Assembly (NCBI GenBank): GCA_949592205.1
Contig: CATIUR010000001.1
Location: 820,001-884,000 of the forward strand
From: Helichrysum umbraculigerum
Taxonomy: Eukaryota; Streptophyta; Magnoliopsida; Asterales; Asteraceae
Length of the DNA: 64,000 nt
Direction: 5' to 3'
Under the pieces are notes generated by a model. That model was not told the DNA's origin, made no database searches, and was given only the letters and a program-made list of their open reading frames with translations. Shown here in pieces: positions 34,021 through 45,300 of the stretch. Each line of letters starts with the position of its first letter. The first letter of the stretch is position 1. Both the position numbers and the translations under genes were made by a program.

Positions 34021-34058
34021 TTTGCTTGAGGACAAACAAAGTTCTAAGTGTGGGATAC
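34021..34058 (+). promoter_or_regulatory. Terminal hairpin plus polypurine tract (second Athila family)
   Basis: TTTGCTTG (34021-34028), loop AGGA, CAAACAAA (34033-34040): 7 of 8 pairs with one C-A mismatch. CTAAGTGTGGGATAC follows 3 bases later (34044-34058), immediately before the LTR start at 34060. Confidence 0.7.
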
Positions 34059-34059
34059 T

Positions 34060-36648
34060 TGATATCGCGTAAAAAGTCACGTTTTTACTACCGATATCTT
34101 TCTCATTCTGGAATGATTCTTGGCATATTAACTCAAAAACATTACAAATCAATAGTATTATGCCAAGATGGTAAAAACAAGGTTGCACGATGAAAATCAA
34201 GCAAAACGGGTAGAAAACGAAGATTTCACATACGTTTGAAGATTCAAGGCATCAAAACGAGATTTCAAGACAAAAGTACCCATCACCAACATCCATCTTA
34301 ACCAAGATGTTCGATTTCAAATTACGAATCCAACAGAAGAAGAATCAACAAAAACGGACGAAGAATGAAGATTCTACGTACGCCGAAAGATCCAAAGGAT
34401 TCGTACGACACATCTAAAGTTCAGAGACATATTTTTGGGATATCTTTACATCAAAGTCTTCGTTTTTGAATTACGAATCCAACAAAAAAAGAATCGACAC
34501 AAACGGACGCATAACGAAGAAGATATGAGTGAAACGAGCAACGAGGCAATGGGCGACGCACCGGGACGGATGGCAGCCAGCCGCCGCCGGCCAGCCACCA
34601 GGCCGCCGGCTGCTGCCACCCCCCATCCGGTTCCCGCTTTTTGGTCCTTGCGTGTACCCGGTTCTAGACCTTTGCGCAACTTTACGTACCTCGTGCTAGA
34701 CCTTTACGCAACTTTATGTACCTCGTGCCACCATATGCACGTACCCGGTGCCACTACCTTTTCCACCTTTTGCCATCGTGAGCTTCTACTTGCTAACATG
34801 CACCAAAACTCTCCTATAGATAGGAGGCATGAGGCTCATTTTCAAGACACACTCACATTCTCAAATTCACACTCATACACATACTCTCACTCATCCATTT
34901 TCACTTTCTCACTCTAAAAACTCTCTCATATTTTAGTCTAGGATTATTATAATTAATCTTCGGATTAACGTAGAGGCTAGAGCGAACGTTAGGAGTTTGG
35001 AGATTCATCTTTGTACGTGTGAACGAGTTGTCAATTATAATAATACGCTGCTACGCATTTATTTCCGGGTGATATCTCAACCTTTATCATACTTGCTTTA
35101 TTTCATATTCTAATTATGTATTATTGCCTTGTATGTGATTTGTCTATTGCCATGAATTGCGAGTAGTCTATTATTGTGATTGTTGAAGATGTAGATAATT
35201 ATAAGTAAGGATGACATTATATGATTAGTGTACGACAATCGTAATGTGATGCGACGGCCCCTATTCGACTGTTTATTTGATATAGTACTGGAAACGCCTC
35301 AAGCGGAGTACAAATGTATGGAAGTCAATAAACGACCGAAGGTAGTTACATCACTGGAATCAGCTCTGGTTTACAGTTGGAATTCCGAAAGGATAATACA
35401 ACTTCATAACTAACTGGTATATCCTACGAAAGTCAATGCACAATAAAATGATGTTCGTAAAACACGTTCAGATAAAATAGGAATTAATGACCCTTGTATC
35501 GTTGAGACTTTATGAACTTGAGATTAATTTATGGAGTACCCTTTCTGGTTATCCACGTGACTGCAACCTAGTAATTAGGACATGATCAACCTTAATTATG
35601 GTAAGTAGTTATCTGTGCCCATGACATGCAACAAGTAAGACACAGTGAACCCACTCGTTATACATATTAGGTTTACATTTCTGCATTGCTTTACATTTAG
35701 TTAGTTTAGAGTGCCACTTTCACCGTCAATTACTCTTGACCGCATGTTTGATGTAAGAAGCAGTGGAATTATCATGTAAGGTACACTGTCCGATTACTGA
35801 AAGGCATGGTCTGCATATGAAACACGTTTTTATAAACTGCGAATAATCCAGGGATGTATAACTGTTTGAAAAGGAGAACTCAAGTCATAAGTTGAAGTAA
35901 CCAAACCTTAATGCATGAAACAAGACTTAGGAATAAGAGTAAAGTCCTAGCGACCTAGAATCCTTAAAACACTAAGTCTTACACAATCAACGGTCTAAAC
36001 ATACGAAGTTATTAATCTGCATGCTAACGGAATAGTAAATTATTTTAGGGGTTAAGAACGGTCGGACCTATGAGACGATACGCTACTGATTCATGTACCT
36101 CGGTAACAAGCCAAGATAGGTTGCTCATCTTTCAACTAGATGAGTATTGGAAGTTTGCGTATTGCTCCGATCAGAATCACGATAACCTAGTTCCTAGTGA
36201 CATGCCAATGGGAAACTTAATTGGTAGGGTTCTAGAGTTTACACCTAATAGTTTACTCATAACATTAAGTATTGTCCCTGTTTAATCTTTCATCCTGAAA
36301 CATTAATTATCAAAGTCTCAGCAATCACATACTTATCTTTATCTGCTTTCCTGCACTTCAATTTACTGCAATTTACTTTTCTGCATTTTAATTACCTGTC
36401 TTTAGTTTAAAAAAAAAAAACCCCCAAACCTACCTACTTTGTTCCATCCTAGATACTTCCCTACCGAAAGCACCAGCTTTAATCACTCACACGTTTGGAT
36501 TCATAGAACGATCTTAGGTCATACTTACCGCTTGCAAACCAGAGTAGGTAGTACGTATAATTTAAGCCCAGCAATATATAAATTTTAAAACCCCTGTTGG
36601 CGCCCGATTAGTTACCATCAACGACACCGACGCTTTCGGGTGCCATCA
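34060..36648 (+). repeat. 3' LTR of a second Athila family (2,589 bp)
   Basis: It starts TGATATCGCG right after a polypurine tract and ends GGGTGCCATCA, then passes into the LTR of the chromovirus that received the insertion (GAGCTCGTAACC). Apart from the first few and last bases it is not similar by eye to the LTR at 4117-5651. A TATA-like TATAGATA is at 34815-34822, followed by a CT-rich leader. GC-rich words (about 34576-34620) and CGTACC/TACCTCGTGC repeats (34650-34760) lie upstream of it. Its 5' partner must be left of the window. Confidence 0.75.
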
Positions 36649-37859
36649 GAGCTCGTAACCACATTTCATACATATCAAAACAAAGTTGTAAGACTCCCCA
36701 CCACACCCTTAATCTTTCTCTAACCCATTTTAGACCGTGGGTGTACTTAACGACCCAATTTGACCCTTTTTGACTCGCTGGCCCACAAGGGCTACTTTGA
36801 CCCATTCACTAGCCAATCACAACCCATAATTGACTAATGAAGTGTTTGACTATGTAACACCTGGCATTTTAGGCTATCATTATAGTACCTAATTGTGTGA
36901 TTATTATGTGTATTTTGTTATATTAGGCTAAATATACATAGGATTTAGTGTAATTATATACACGCGTACGCGATTTGCTGAAATCATACACAGATGGACC
37001 GGACGAAGTCCGACATTATTTTACTATGGATGTTGGTGACAAAGTTTATAAATAATGTGGAATGATCCAAACAAACGTTATTGCTATAATATATTATGAT
37101 AATATATTACACAAATTTCATACTGTTAAAACATATCCTACACGACAAAACCGCGCGAAACGCAAGCGAATAATGACCAAATTATATTTTTATGATTTTA
37201 TGACTTGAAGTAAAGTATATTGATAAAAACATTCTGAACACGACGAAAGCACGCAAAACGCGCCCAACAAAAGAAAATATTCCAAGTTATATTTTCATAA
37301 CTCATTATTAAGTATTTTGATAAAATACTTCGACAAAAAAAAATATTTCGAATATACTTTAACATATAAAGCGAAGTAACATTTTAACAACTACGGGATT
37401 TAACCGACTACAACTCGTGATACAAAATTCGGAAACACAACCACGCGAGTCGAGACCCAAACGGGTCGACTCTGACCCGCGGACCCAGCCCCACCTTTTC
37501 CCTTTTTCTTCCTTTCTACTCCAACACCCACCCTCATTCTCATATTCCTTCTCTCTCTCTAAAAAAAAACTCTCCCTCCTTTCTCTCTCTACAAAACGGC
37601 TCCAAGAGCCACCACCACACCACCACCGAACCACCACCACCATCGTTGGAATCATCATCATCATCATCATCAACAAGCATCTTCATCACCATCTCCTTCC
37701 TCCATTGTCTTCACAAGCTTTGTATGAGATTTCTCACCTTCAAAACATTTGATTTATGATTATTTACATGTTAATGAGTCCACTCAACAAGATTATGCCC
37801 GAAAATCCCGCTAAAAATGCTTTAAAAATCGAAACCCATCTGAAAATCGCTGACAGTTC

Positions 37860-38060
37860 ATCTCGCGAGCTGAGATCTAACTGAATTCGCACACTTATCC
37901 GCGAGTTGAGTGTTGCGAGTCGAGATTCACCCACTAAAAACTGGACTCGCGAAGTCAATCTGCGAATCGAGCTGACTTGCGAGTTGAACATCGAACCAAC
38001 CTGTCCTGCGAGTCGAGACCGTGAGTCGAGACTTGCGAACCCACTTGTCCTGAGAGCCCA
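37860..38060. repeat. GCGAG/CTCGC word array in solo LTR
   Basis: Words such as TGCGAGTCGAGAC, CTCGCGAGCTGAG and ACTCGCGAAG recur about a dozen times in 200 bp in both orientations. This is the counterpart of the CpG word arrays in the other LTRs. Confidence 0.65.
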
Positions 38061-38194
38061 AACTCACTTCGCACCGCGAACTCAATTCGCAACACCATTT
38101 TAGTCTGCGGCCAACCATAGTCGATTTTTCCGAATTTAAATTCCAGATGCGATTTTTAATAAAGCAATGTAGTAGAAATAAAAATTTTCCAAGC

Positions 38195-38300
38195 TGACCT
38201 GGCAGCTCGACCCCAGCCAGGGGCTCTGCCCCTTGGACCCTGCCAGGGGCTGCCGCCCCTTGGACCCCGCTACCAGGGGCGCTGCCCCCGGACCCCCGTC
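38195..38300. repeat. GC-rich CAGGGGC...GCCCC repeats
   Basis: Four to five short inverted repeats of the type GGGGCTCTGCCCC and GGGGCGCTGCCCC are joined by TTGGACCC. This is a markedly GC-rich island in an AT-rich LTR. Confidence 0.75.
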
Positions 38301-41072
38301 ATCCAAGAAATTGTAAATACTTTTCACACTAAGTGTCGAACACTTACAAATAACGAAACCTGATACAACGATACATATAATAATAACACTTTTGGATTTT
38401 TATTACAAAACCATCACCAACGGGACATACTTGTTTTCAAACTACAAACGAAATACTAAACAAAAAACATTGGACATTAACTAGTTGAGTGGACAACTAG
38501 CATGGATAATCTTCAAGATATCCATTCATTTACTTACTTGACCTTATGCGTTTAGGACGCTAGAGGTTACGGGTTCGGAGAACCGCATTGTTTGATTCTA
38601 CTTGGTACTACTAGAATCAGGTGAGTCTCACAGCCCCTATTTTTACTGTTTTTCACTCAGGGGTGAGATGCATTACTTGTTTTACTTGAACACATGTACA
38701 GACTTACTATTTTACAGACTTACAGACTTACTGATATACTGAATTGCATGAGTTACGATTAATCCACTGAAGGCCTCTGAATCATAGTTGTTAATTATAG
38801 GATAAGCGCGAGTTTTAGTATATGGATCCATATGGGACTGACAATCCTCGCCTAGGGTAGTAGCGCTACCACGAACCGTACTGTATAAACGGGCATTTCT
38901 TACTCGTTACACATGAGTGTTTTTGGATTAGCACTCACGGGGGCACATTACTGGTACTTGATTTTACCTTACCGACTTGTTAAGCTTCGACTATGATGCT
39001 CATGGCAATGTATATCAACCCGATTGCATTTGTGTAATCATTACTTACTACTTGGTTAAAACTGTACAAACACTTTTACTACTTGATGTGTTCAAACTAA
39101 CTATTTACTACAAACCTGTGAGATTCACCAACCTTTTGGTTGACACTTTTAGTGATGCATTCTCTGGTACACAGCAACAGTAGGATGGCCCAACAGGATT
39201 TGCTTACTAGCTCGAGTCGCATGCATTTACACACTTGGAGATTTTATGCATTTCTTTTGTAATAGATGACATGTATTAGAATCTATAGAATTTACTAGTG
39301 AACTCGACACTTATGTATTTTTGAATACTTATGTAATGTATTATTTTTCGAACGTCTCATATATACTCGTTCATTGTATCCTTTGTGCTTGATTACTTGA
39401 TTAGTAGCACCCCAAAGCTTGCTTCCACTAAACCGTAAATTTGGGGGTGTTAAAGACTACATGTCAACACTCCATATCCAATGTAAATACATATTGACTA
39501 CTTTCAACCATTAAACCCTTTCAATAACACTAGTTAGATTCAACCACTAACATTAAAATTTTAGGACCATAATTTACATCATTTACAAGTGTTGTTGACT
39601 TTCAAAGTCAATTGTTTCAAAACTTCATATGTCATGGCTCACCATGACTAAACTTAAAGAAAACATGTTCAAAGGGCGATGTTATACAAGTCATATCTAA
39701 ATGATGCTTCAAGAGAAAGAAACTTGCCATACACTAACATTATGCAATCCATGCTAATCATCCTTAACCGCCTTCCCTTTCACATGGCTACTTCCACCTA
39801 AAACATAAAACACTTAAACAATAAGCACGCATGCTTAGTGAGCATATAAGCAACTTAATCAAATAATTCATAACAAAGTAACATAAACACTATGCTAGCA
39901 AAGCTAGCAACTCTGAATCATAAACTTCATATCACTATCGTATAATTGTGCCCACCTCTATCTTGGAAGCTATCCGGTAACATGCACAACCATAATTCGT
40001 ATAATAACAATCATAATCAATTAAACAAAAGTAACTTACAAACAACTTCCACTTGATTGTATGAATCTCTTGCTCGGAAGCTATCCGGAAACACATACTA
40101 TCAATTCAAGTCATAACAATTCACATATCCAAGCTAGTGACGCACCCATTACTTGGCTAACATCAAGCTAATGAGATAATCACTACTTGGCTAACACATT
40201 ATCAATCATAACAATTAACAAGTAAAACAAATAATTCAAAATTAACTTCCACTTGATTAATCCTTATACTACTCACCTTTGTCTTTGATTGATGTTATAC
40301 AAGATAAAACCAAGGGTAACACTTTCAACTTCTTAGCACCTATACACATATCACATAACAACATATTTAAATTCAAGTAATCAAAACTCTAAACCATTAA
40401 CCACTCTTAAACCCTCCCCCACTTTGATTAACCTAATCAACTTATTAGCAACATCAATTAAATCATGTTCTATTATCAATTTCATACTCTAGTTACCCTA
40501 TAATCCATTCTTTTAGCTAACTAACACCAATTCATAAGTATTTAGCAAAACCCCATGATTATTCAAGAACACTTATAACAATTGCATCACTTTTAAGTTG
40601 TAATTTAATCATTAACTAGCTCAACAACACTAATAGACAACAATTCTTAACCCTAATTTCGTATTAATTTCACTAATTAAACTAAATCCCATGAAAACCC
40701 ACCAAAACACCAAACTAGGTTAAATATCTTAGGAGAAATCAACTTACAATGATTAGGAATAGAAAAGAGATGACAAATTGGAGATTTCTAGCTTGATTCT
40801 AGGGTTTGATTGAGTGTTTAAAGATGGGAGAAAGCTCTGGCGGGTTTTTCTCTTGTTACTGTGAGAGTCTTGGAGTTTGAAAGAAAGAAAAGAGATAAAC
40901 ATGACACTGTATACGTGTTTGTCTATTAAAACCTTTCTCATTTTAGCTACACAGTCTGGAACCAAAAAACCATTTTACGTTTTCTATTATATTGCATCAT
41001 TTATGTAATAATACTTTATAATGAACATATCCTCACGTACTAAAATAATACCTCTAAATTTGAGGTGTTACA

Positions 41073-41108
41073 ACTCTCCCCCACTTAAAATATTCGTGTC
41101 CTCACAAA
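41073..41108 (-). promoter_or_regulatory. Hairpin plus polypurine tract of gag-only chromovirus
   Basis: On the minus strand: TTTGTG, loop AGGA, CACGAA (41108 down to 41093; five Watson-Crick pairs and one G-T), then TAAGTGGGGGAGAGT up to the LTR at 41072. Confidence 0.7.
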
Positions 41109-41278
41109 CAACTCTAGATACACGTTAATACTCTAATCAAACCATAAGAATACTTAAACATACATAACACAGAAATGCTAGAGATTCTACGGCTTCAGAA
41201 TCAATAATGTAAGCAGGTGTATGATAAAAATATAGGTACCTGACGTCACATCTGATGACTCTTTCACCTCTTCAGCAG

Positions 41279-42440
41279 TTATCTGATAAGAACGGGTTTA
41301 GGTCTCGGAACTGTCATCGCTATTTTCTCCTCCATTCTCTTACATTTATCTCTTGCCTTATCAGGACAGTCAGCATGAAGATGATCCTCTTTTAAAACAA
41401 TAATAACACAAATGAAGATGGCTTGGGTAATTCCATGCCATGTGCCCCGGTCTCCCACACTTGAAACATTTACATTCCCCTGTATGTTTTCTACCACATT
41501 TATCACAAGGTGGTATTTCTCTCGGTTGGGTTTGGGAACTAAATTGTTGTAATGGTTGCGGTAAGGTCTCCTCAAAACGTGGTTTCTTAAACAAAGAAGA
41601 TGATGAAGTGGTGGTGTGTTCTACCTTCCTCTTACTCACTGGTTCAACAACTCTAGATTGCAAATCCTTCTCACGCGCTAAGGTTCTATTCAAGAGTTTA
41701 GCAATGGTATTACAAACGATTGGGTCAATGGATTCACGAATCTCTAGGTTTAGATGACGATAAAAGTGGTCGGTCAACAACTTTTGGTTAGAGGTGTACT
41801 CGGGACAAAACCTAGCTTTCTCATGAAATACCTTAGAATATTCCGCAACTGATTTACTTCCATGTTCAATCGCTAAAAACTCTCCTTTTAACTTCTCTAA
41901 TTCAGCCGGTGGTGAAAATTCTTCTCTAGATATCTCTTTAAACTTGTTCAATGTAAACTTTGAAGCTAACTCAAAACCATGCGTCTCTACCTGTGAATTC
42001 CACCACTCATGTGCACTTTCCTTAAGTTGGTGGGCTGCAAATATCACTTTTGACTCATCCAGACACTTACACAACACAAACGTCTCCTCAAGCTCACTCA
42101 ACCAACGGTTGCTAATAACTGGGTTTAACTCTCTACGTAATTCAGGCGGGTTACAAGTGGCAAAACTCTTATACTCAAACTTCTCTTTTTCTTTATTGGT
42201 CTCTACTTGGTTTGAAGAAGTTCCAATATTTCGTAAGGGAGCTATGTGTTGTCTCTCAAACTCATTAAACCTCTCAGTCAGAATATTATCCATTCTATTA
42301 ATCCAAGTTGGGGTGAAAGCTTCTAGAGATTGTCCAATTATCCTCTTTATTATTACTTCTTCCTCGTGAGTTAAATTCCGGTTCTCCTCACGTGGGGGAG
42401 AACGTCCCTGGTTAACCTCTCCACTAGGATTTGCATCCAT
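41279..42440 (-). pseudogene. Chromovirus gag with frameshift
   Basis: ATG at 42440 (MDANPSGEVNQGRSPP) opens a 356-codon frame to 41370. The gag core is clear: FATCNPPELRR, WLSELEETFVLCKC, KESAHEWWNSQ, then FLAIEHGSKSVAEYSKVFHEKARFCPEY. The C-terminus has three zinc-binding motifs: CDKCGRKHTGEC, CFKCGRPGHMAWNY (last Cys replaced by Tyr) and CYYCFKRG, at which the frame shifts. The rest of the third knuckle (HLHADC) is in another frame, which runs to a stop at 41279. No protease, RT or integrase follows. Gag-only elements (TR-GAG type) are known in plants and depend on other elements for RT and integrase. Confidence 0.85.
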
Positions 42441-42796
42441 CTATAAAAATTAACAATTTAGTTAACACATTCTATCTCCACATAACTTAAACAAAATCAA
42501 GCTTCACACATAAATTATCAAAAACAATTCTCCCTCTAATCTGCATTATGTTTAAGTGCTCTGAATCACCCATGTGCAATAGTATAATATTAATTTCGTT
42601 AGCCAGACGAAATCATATTAGGCTTACCACACACTTCTATTCATTACCCTTAAACACAATCAGTCAAAACAAAACTACGCTTAAAGTCATGCACATAGTA
42701 ATATAATAAGAAAACTACAATAAAACATAATCATGCATTCATAATAGTTTAAGACTACGTAATCCTAAAGTGGATTACATAATTCTCTTAAACTAT

Positions 42797-42809
42797 CGCT
42801 CTGAAACCA
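42797..42809 (-). other. Primer binding site, tRNA-iMet type (minus strand)
   Basis: The minus strand reads TGGTTTCAGAGCG, one or two bases off the usual TGGTATCAGAGCC, 3 bases inside from the LTR end at 42813. Confidence 0.7.
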
Positions 42810-42812
42810 ACT

Positions 42813-45186
42813 TGAAACGCCCTGATTTCATGAACCATTTTTTTTACTCACTTATAAAACTGAAAACATATCAGAATTGGTCCCATTATCCATATTTACA
42901 TACCTTATATATTATACGAATTTATTTACTGAACATACGAGACTCAAACCAAAAATCACAAAAACGGGTCTGTACCCGCCGGGTACTATATGTACCCACT
43001 GGGTCCTCCAATGAATAGCCGGGTGAAATGCATTTTCATGGTAACAGAAGACAATGTTCATTTAAATGCTAGAAAAGTAGCCTTTTAGTCAAATGAGCAG
43101 CTGGGTCCCATTAGTACCCACCGGGTACTAATGAAATCCGTCGGGTACTCCCCCATTCAGCAGATCCCAACTCTGTTTATCATATTACCATTTTCCTAAT
43201 TTCAATCAAGCATAACTCACAAACAACATAGAGTTTGGTTATAAAAATTTGCAGTCAAGTTCATATAACTAAAATGAAGACTTCCCTTCTTGGACTTTTC
43301 CAAATTTCACAATAAAGCGTGATTTGGACTTTTAGCTCATTTTAACACTAAAACGACCAATTTAGTGAACATACTAAATCTCAAACCATGAAGGATGAGA
43401 GTTTGAGCTCGTAACCACACTTCATACATATTAAAACAAAGTTGTAAGACTCCCCACCACACCCTTAATCTTTCTCTAACCCATTTTAGACCGTGGGTGT
43501 ACTTAACGACCCAATTTGACCCTTTTTGACCCGCTGGCCCACAAGGGCTACTTTGACCCATTCAATAGCCAATCACAACCCATAATTGACTAATGAAGTA
43601 TCTGACTACATGTCAACACTCCATATCCAATGTAAATACATATTGACTACTTTCAACCATTAATCCCTTTCAATAACACTAGTTAGATTCAACCACTAAC
43701 ATTAAAACTTTAGGACCATAATTTACATCATTTACAAGTTTTGTTGACTTTCAAGGTCAATTGTTTCAAAACTTCATATGTCATGGCTCACCATGACTAA
43801 ACTTAAAGAAAACATGTTCAAAGGGCGATGTTATACAAGTCATATCTAAATGATGCTTCAAGAGAAAGAAACTTGCCATACACTAACATTATGCAATCCA
43901 TGCTAATCATCCTTAACCGCCTTCCCCTTCACATGGCTACTTCCACCTAAAACATAAAACACTTAAACAATAAGCACGCATGCTTAGTGAGCATATAAGC
44001 AACTTAATCAAATAATTCATAACAAAGTAACATAAACACTATGCTAGCAAAGCTAGCAACTCTGAATCATAAACTTCATATCACTATCGTATAATTGTGC
44101 CCACCTCTAGCTTAGAAGCTATCCGGTAACATGCACAACCATAATTCTTATAACAACAATCATAATCAATTAAACACAAGTAACTTACAAACAACTTCCA
44201 CTTGATTGTATGATCCTCTTGCTCGGAAGAAATCCGGAAACACATACAATCAATTCAAGTCATAACAATTCACATATCCAAGCTAGTGAGGCACCCATTA
44301 CTTGGCTAACACATTATCAATCATAACAATTAACAAGTAAAACAAATAATTCAAAATTAACTTCCATTTGATTAATCCTTATACTACTCACATTTGTCTT
44401 TGATTGATGTTATACAAGATAAAACCAAGGGTAACACTTTCAACTTCTTAGCACCTATACACATATCACATAACAACATTTTTAAATTCAAGTAATCAAA
44501 ACTCTAAACCATTAACCACTCTTAAACCCTCCCCCACTTTGATTAACCTAATCAACTTATTAACAACTTCAATTAAATCATGTTCTATTATCAATTTCAT
44601 ACTCTAGTTACCCTATAATCCATTCTTTTAGCTAACTAACACCAATTCATAAGTATTTAGCAAAACCCCATGATTATTCAAGAACACTTATAACAATTTC
44701 ATCACTTTTAAGTTGTAATTTAATCATTAACTAGCTCAACAACACTAATAGACAACAATTCTTAACCCTAATTTCGTATTAATTTCACTAATTAAACTAA
44801 ACCCCATGAAAACCCATCAAAACACCAAACTAGGTTAAATATCTTAGGAGAAATCATCTTACAATGATTAGGAATAGAAAAGAGATGACGAATTTAAGAT
44901 TTCTAGCTTGATTCTAGGGTTTGATTTAGTGTTTAAAGATGGGAGAAAGCTCTGACGGGCTTTTCTCTTGTTATTGTGAGAGTTCTGGAGTTTAAAAGAA
45001 AGAAAAGAGATAAACATGACACTGTATACGTGTTTGTCTATTAAAACCTTTCACATTTTAACTACACAGTCTGAAACCGAAAACCATTTTACGTTTTCTA
45101 TTATATTGCATCATTTATTTAATAATACTTTATAATATACATATCCTCGCGTACTAAAATAATACCTCTAAATTTGGGGTGTTACA
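42813..45186 (-). repeat. 5' LTR of gag-only chromovirus (2,374 bp)
   Basis: On the minus strand it begins TGTAACACCCC and ends GGGCGTTTCA. It carries GTACCCRCCGGGTAC-type inverted-repeat words (42970-43153). A very long AT-rich part matches the split left copy. Confidence 0.9.
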
Positions 45187-45300
45187 CACTTGACCGTTGA
45201 AATTTTTTGAAACGATTTCAACTATAATAGTGAACATTGTGATGCTAAAAATTAAGTGTGTTATTTACTCTTTGTGAAAAAAATGGTTATTAGCAGTATG
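45187..45300. other. Short non-element DNA between two retrotransposons
   Basis: 114 bp of AT-rich DNA with no ORF or repeat I can name. With the sequence right of 62708 it is the original target of the Tekay element; the last five bases, GTATG, are that element's duplicated target. Confidence 0.6.

Larger units (their letters stand above)
32223..34059 (+). other. Athila 3' untranslated region with repeated polypurine-like motifs
   Basis: No coding signal beyond low-complexity Lys/Thr/Pro ORFs. CTAAGTGTGGGAT occurs at 32667-32679, 32730-32742, 32797-32809 and again at the terminal tract 34044-34056. Hairpins precede the third and fourth copies. Confidence 0.7.
36853..39454 (+). repeat. Solo LTR, Tekay-like (2,602 bp), target GACTA
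   Basis: It starts TGTAACACC and ends GGGGGTGTTAAA, where the last triplet was probably ACA. GACTA is at 36848-36852 and 39455-39459. No internal sequence. It contains a simple CAT/CAC-rich run (37610-37680), GCGAGTCGAG words (37860-38060) and a GC-rich CAGGGGCTGCCCC-type array (38195-38300). Confidence 0.88.
36649..41072 (-). repeat. 3' LTR of gag-only chromovirus, partial, split by a solo LTR
   Basis: 36649-36852 and 39460-41072 match 43405-45186 closely. The solo LTR 36853-39454 lies in between with target GACTA. Relative to the other copy it keeps about 36 bp near 40165-40200, flanked by the direct repeat ACTTGGCTAACA, which the right copy has lost. Confidence 0.88.
36649..45186 (-). mobile_element. 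Gag-only chromovirus (Tekay-like), minus strand; left end outside window
   Basis: The 5' LTR is on the right (42813-45186) and the 3' LTR on the left (visible as 36649-36852 plus 39460-41072). The internal region of only 1,740 bp (41073-42812) holds gag and no pol. An iMet-type primer site and a hairpin plus polypurine tract are present at the proper ends. The left LTR lacks the part equivalent to 42813-43404, because an Athila element sits inside it; the missing 592 bp should be left of base 1. The right target copy would be CACTT at 45187-45191. Confidence 0.85.

Noticed and set aside
34435..34917. 160-codon ORF with Pro/Arg-rich part
   Set aside because: It lies wholly inside the LTR at 34060-36648, crosses its promoter region and shows no domain.
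36598..36604. TGGCGCC resembling a tRNA-Asp primer site
   Set aside because: Only seven bases match, it lies about 45 bp inside the LTR end, and no Athila leader follows.
4117..36648. Treating 4117-5651 and 34060-36648 as the two LTRs of one element
   Set aside because: They differ in length by about 1 kb and show no alignment by eye beyond the first few bases and the short end; reported instead as a mismatched pair.
37417..37752. Pro/His/Ser-rich ORF
   Set aside because: It is produced by CACCAC and ATCATC simple repeats inside a solo LTR.
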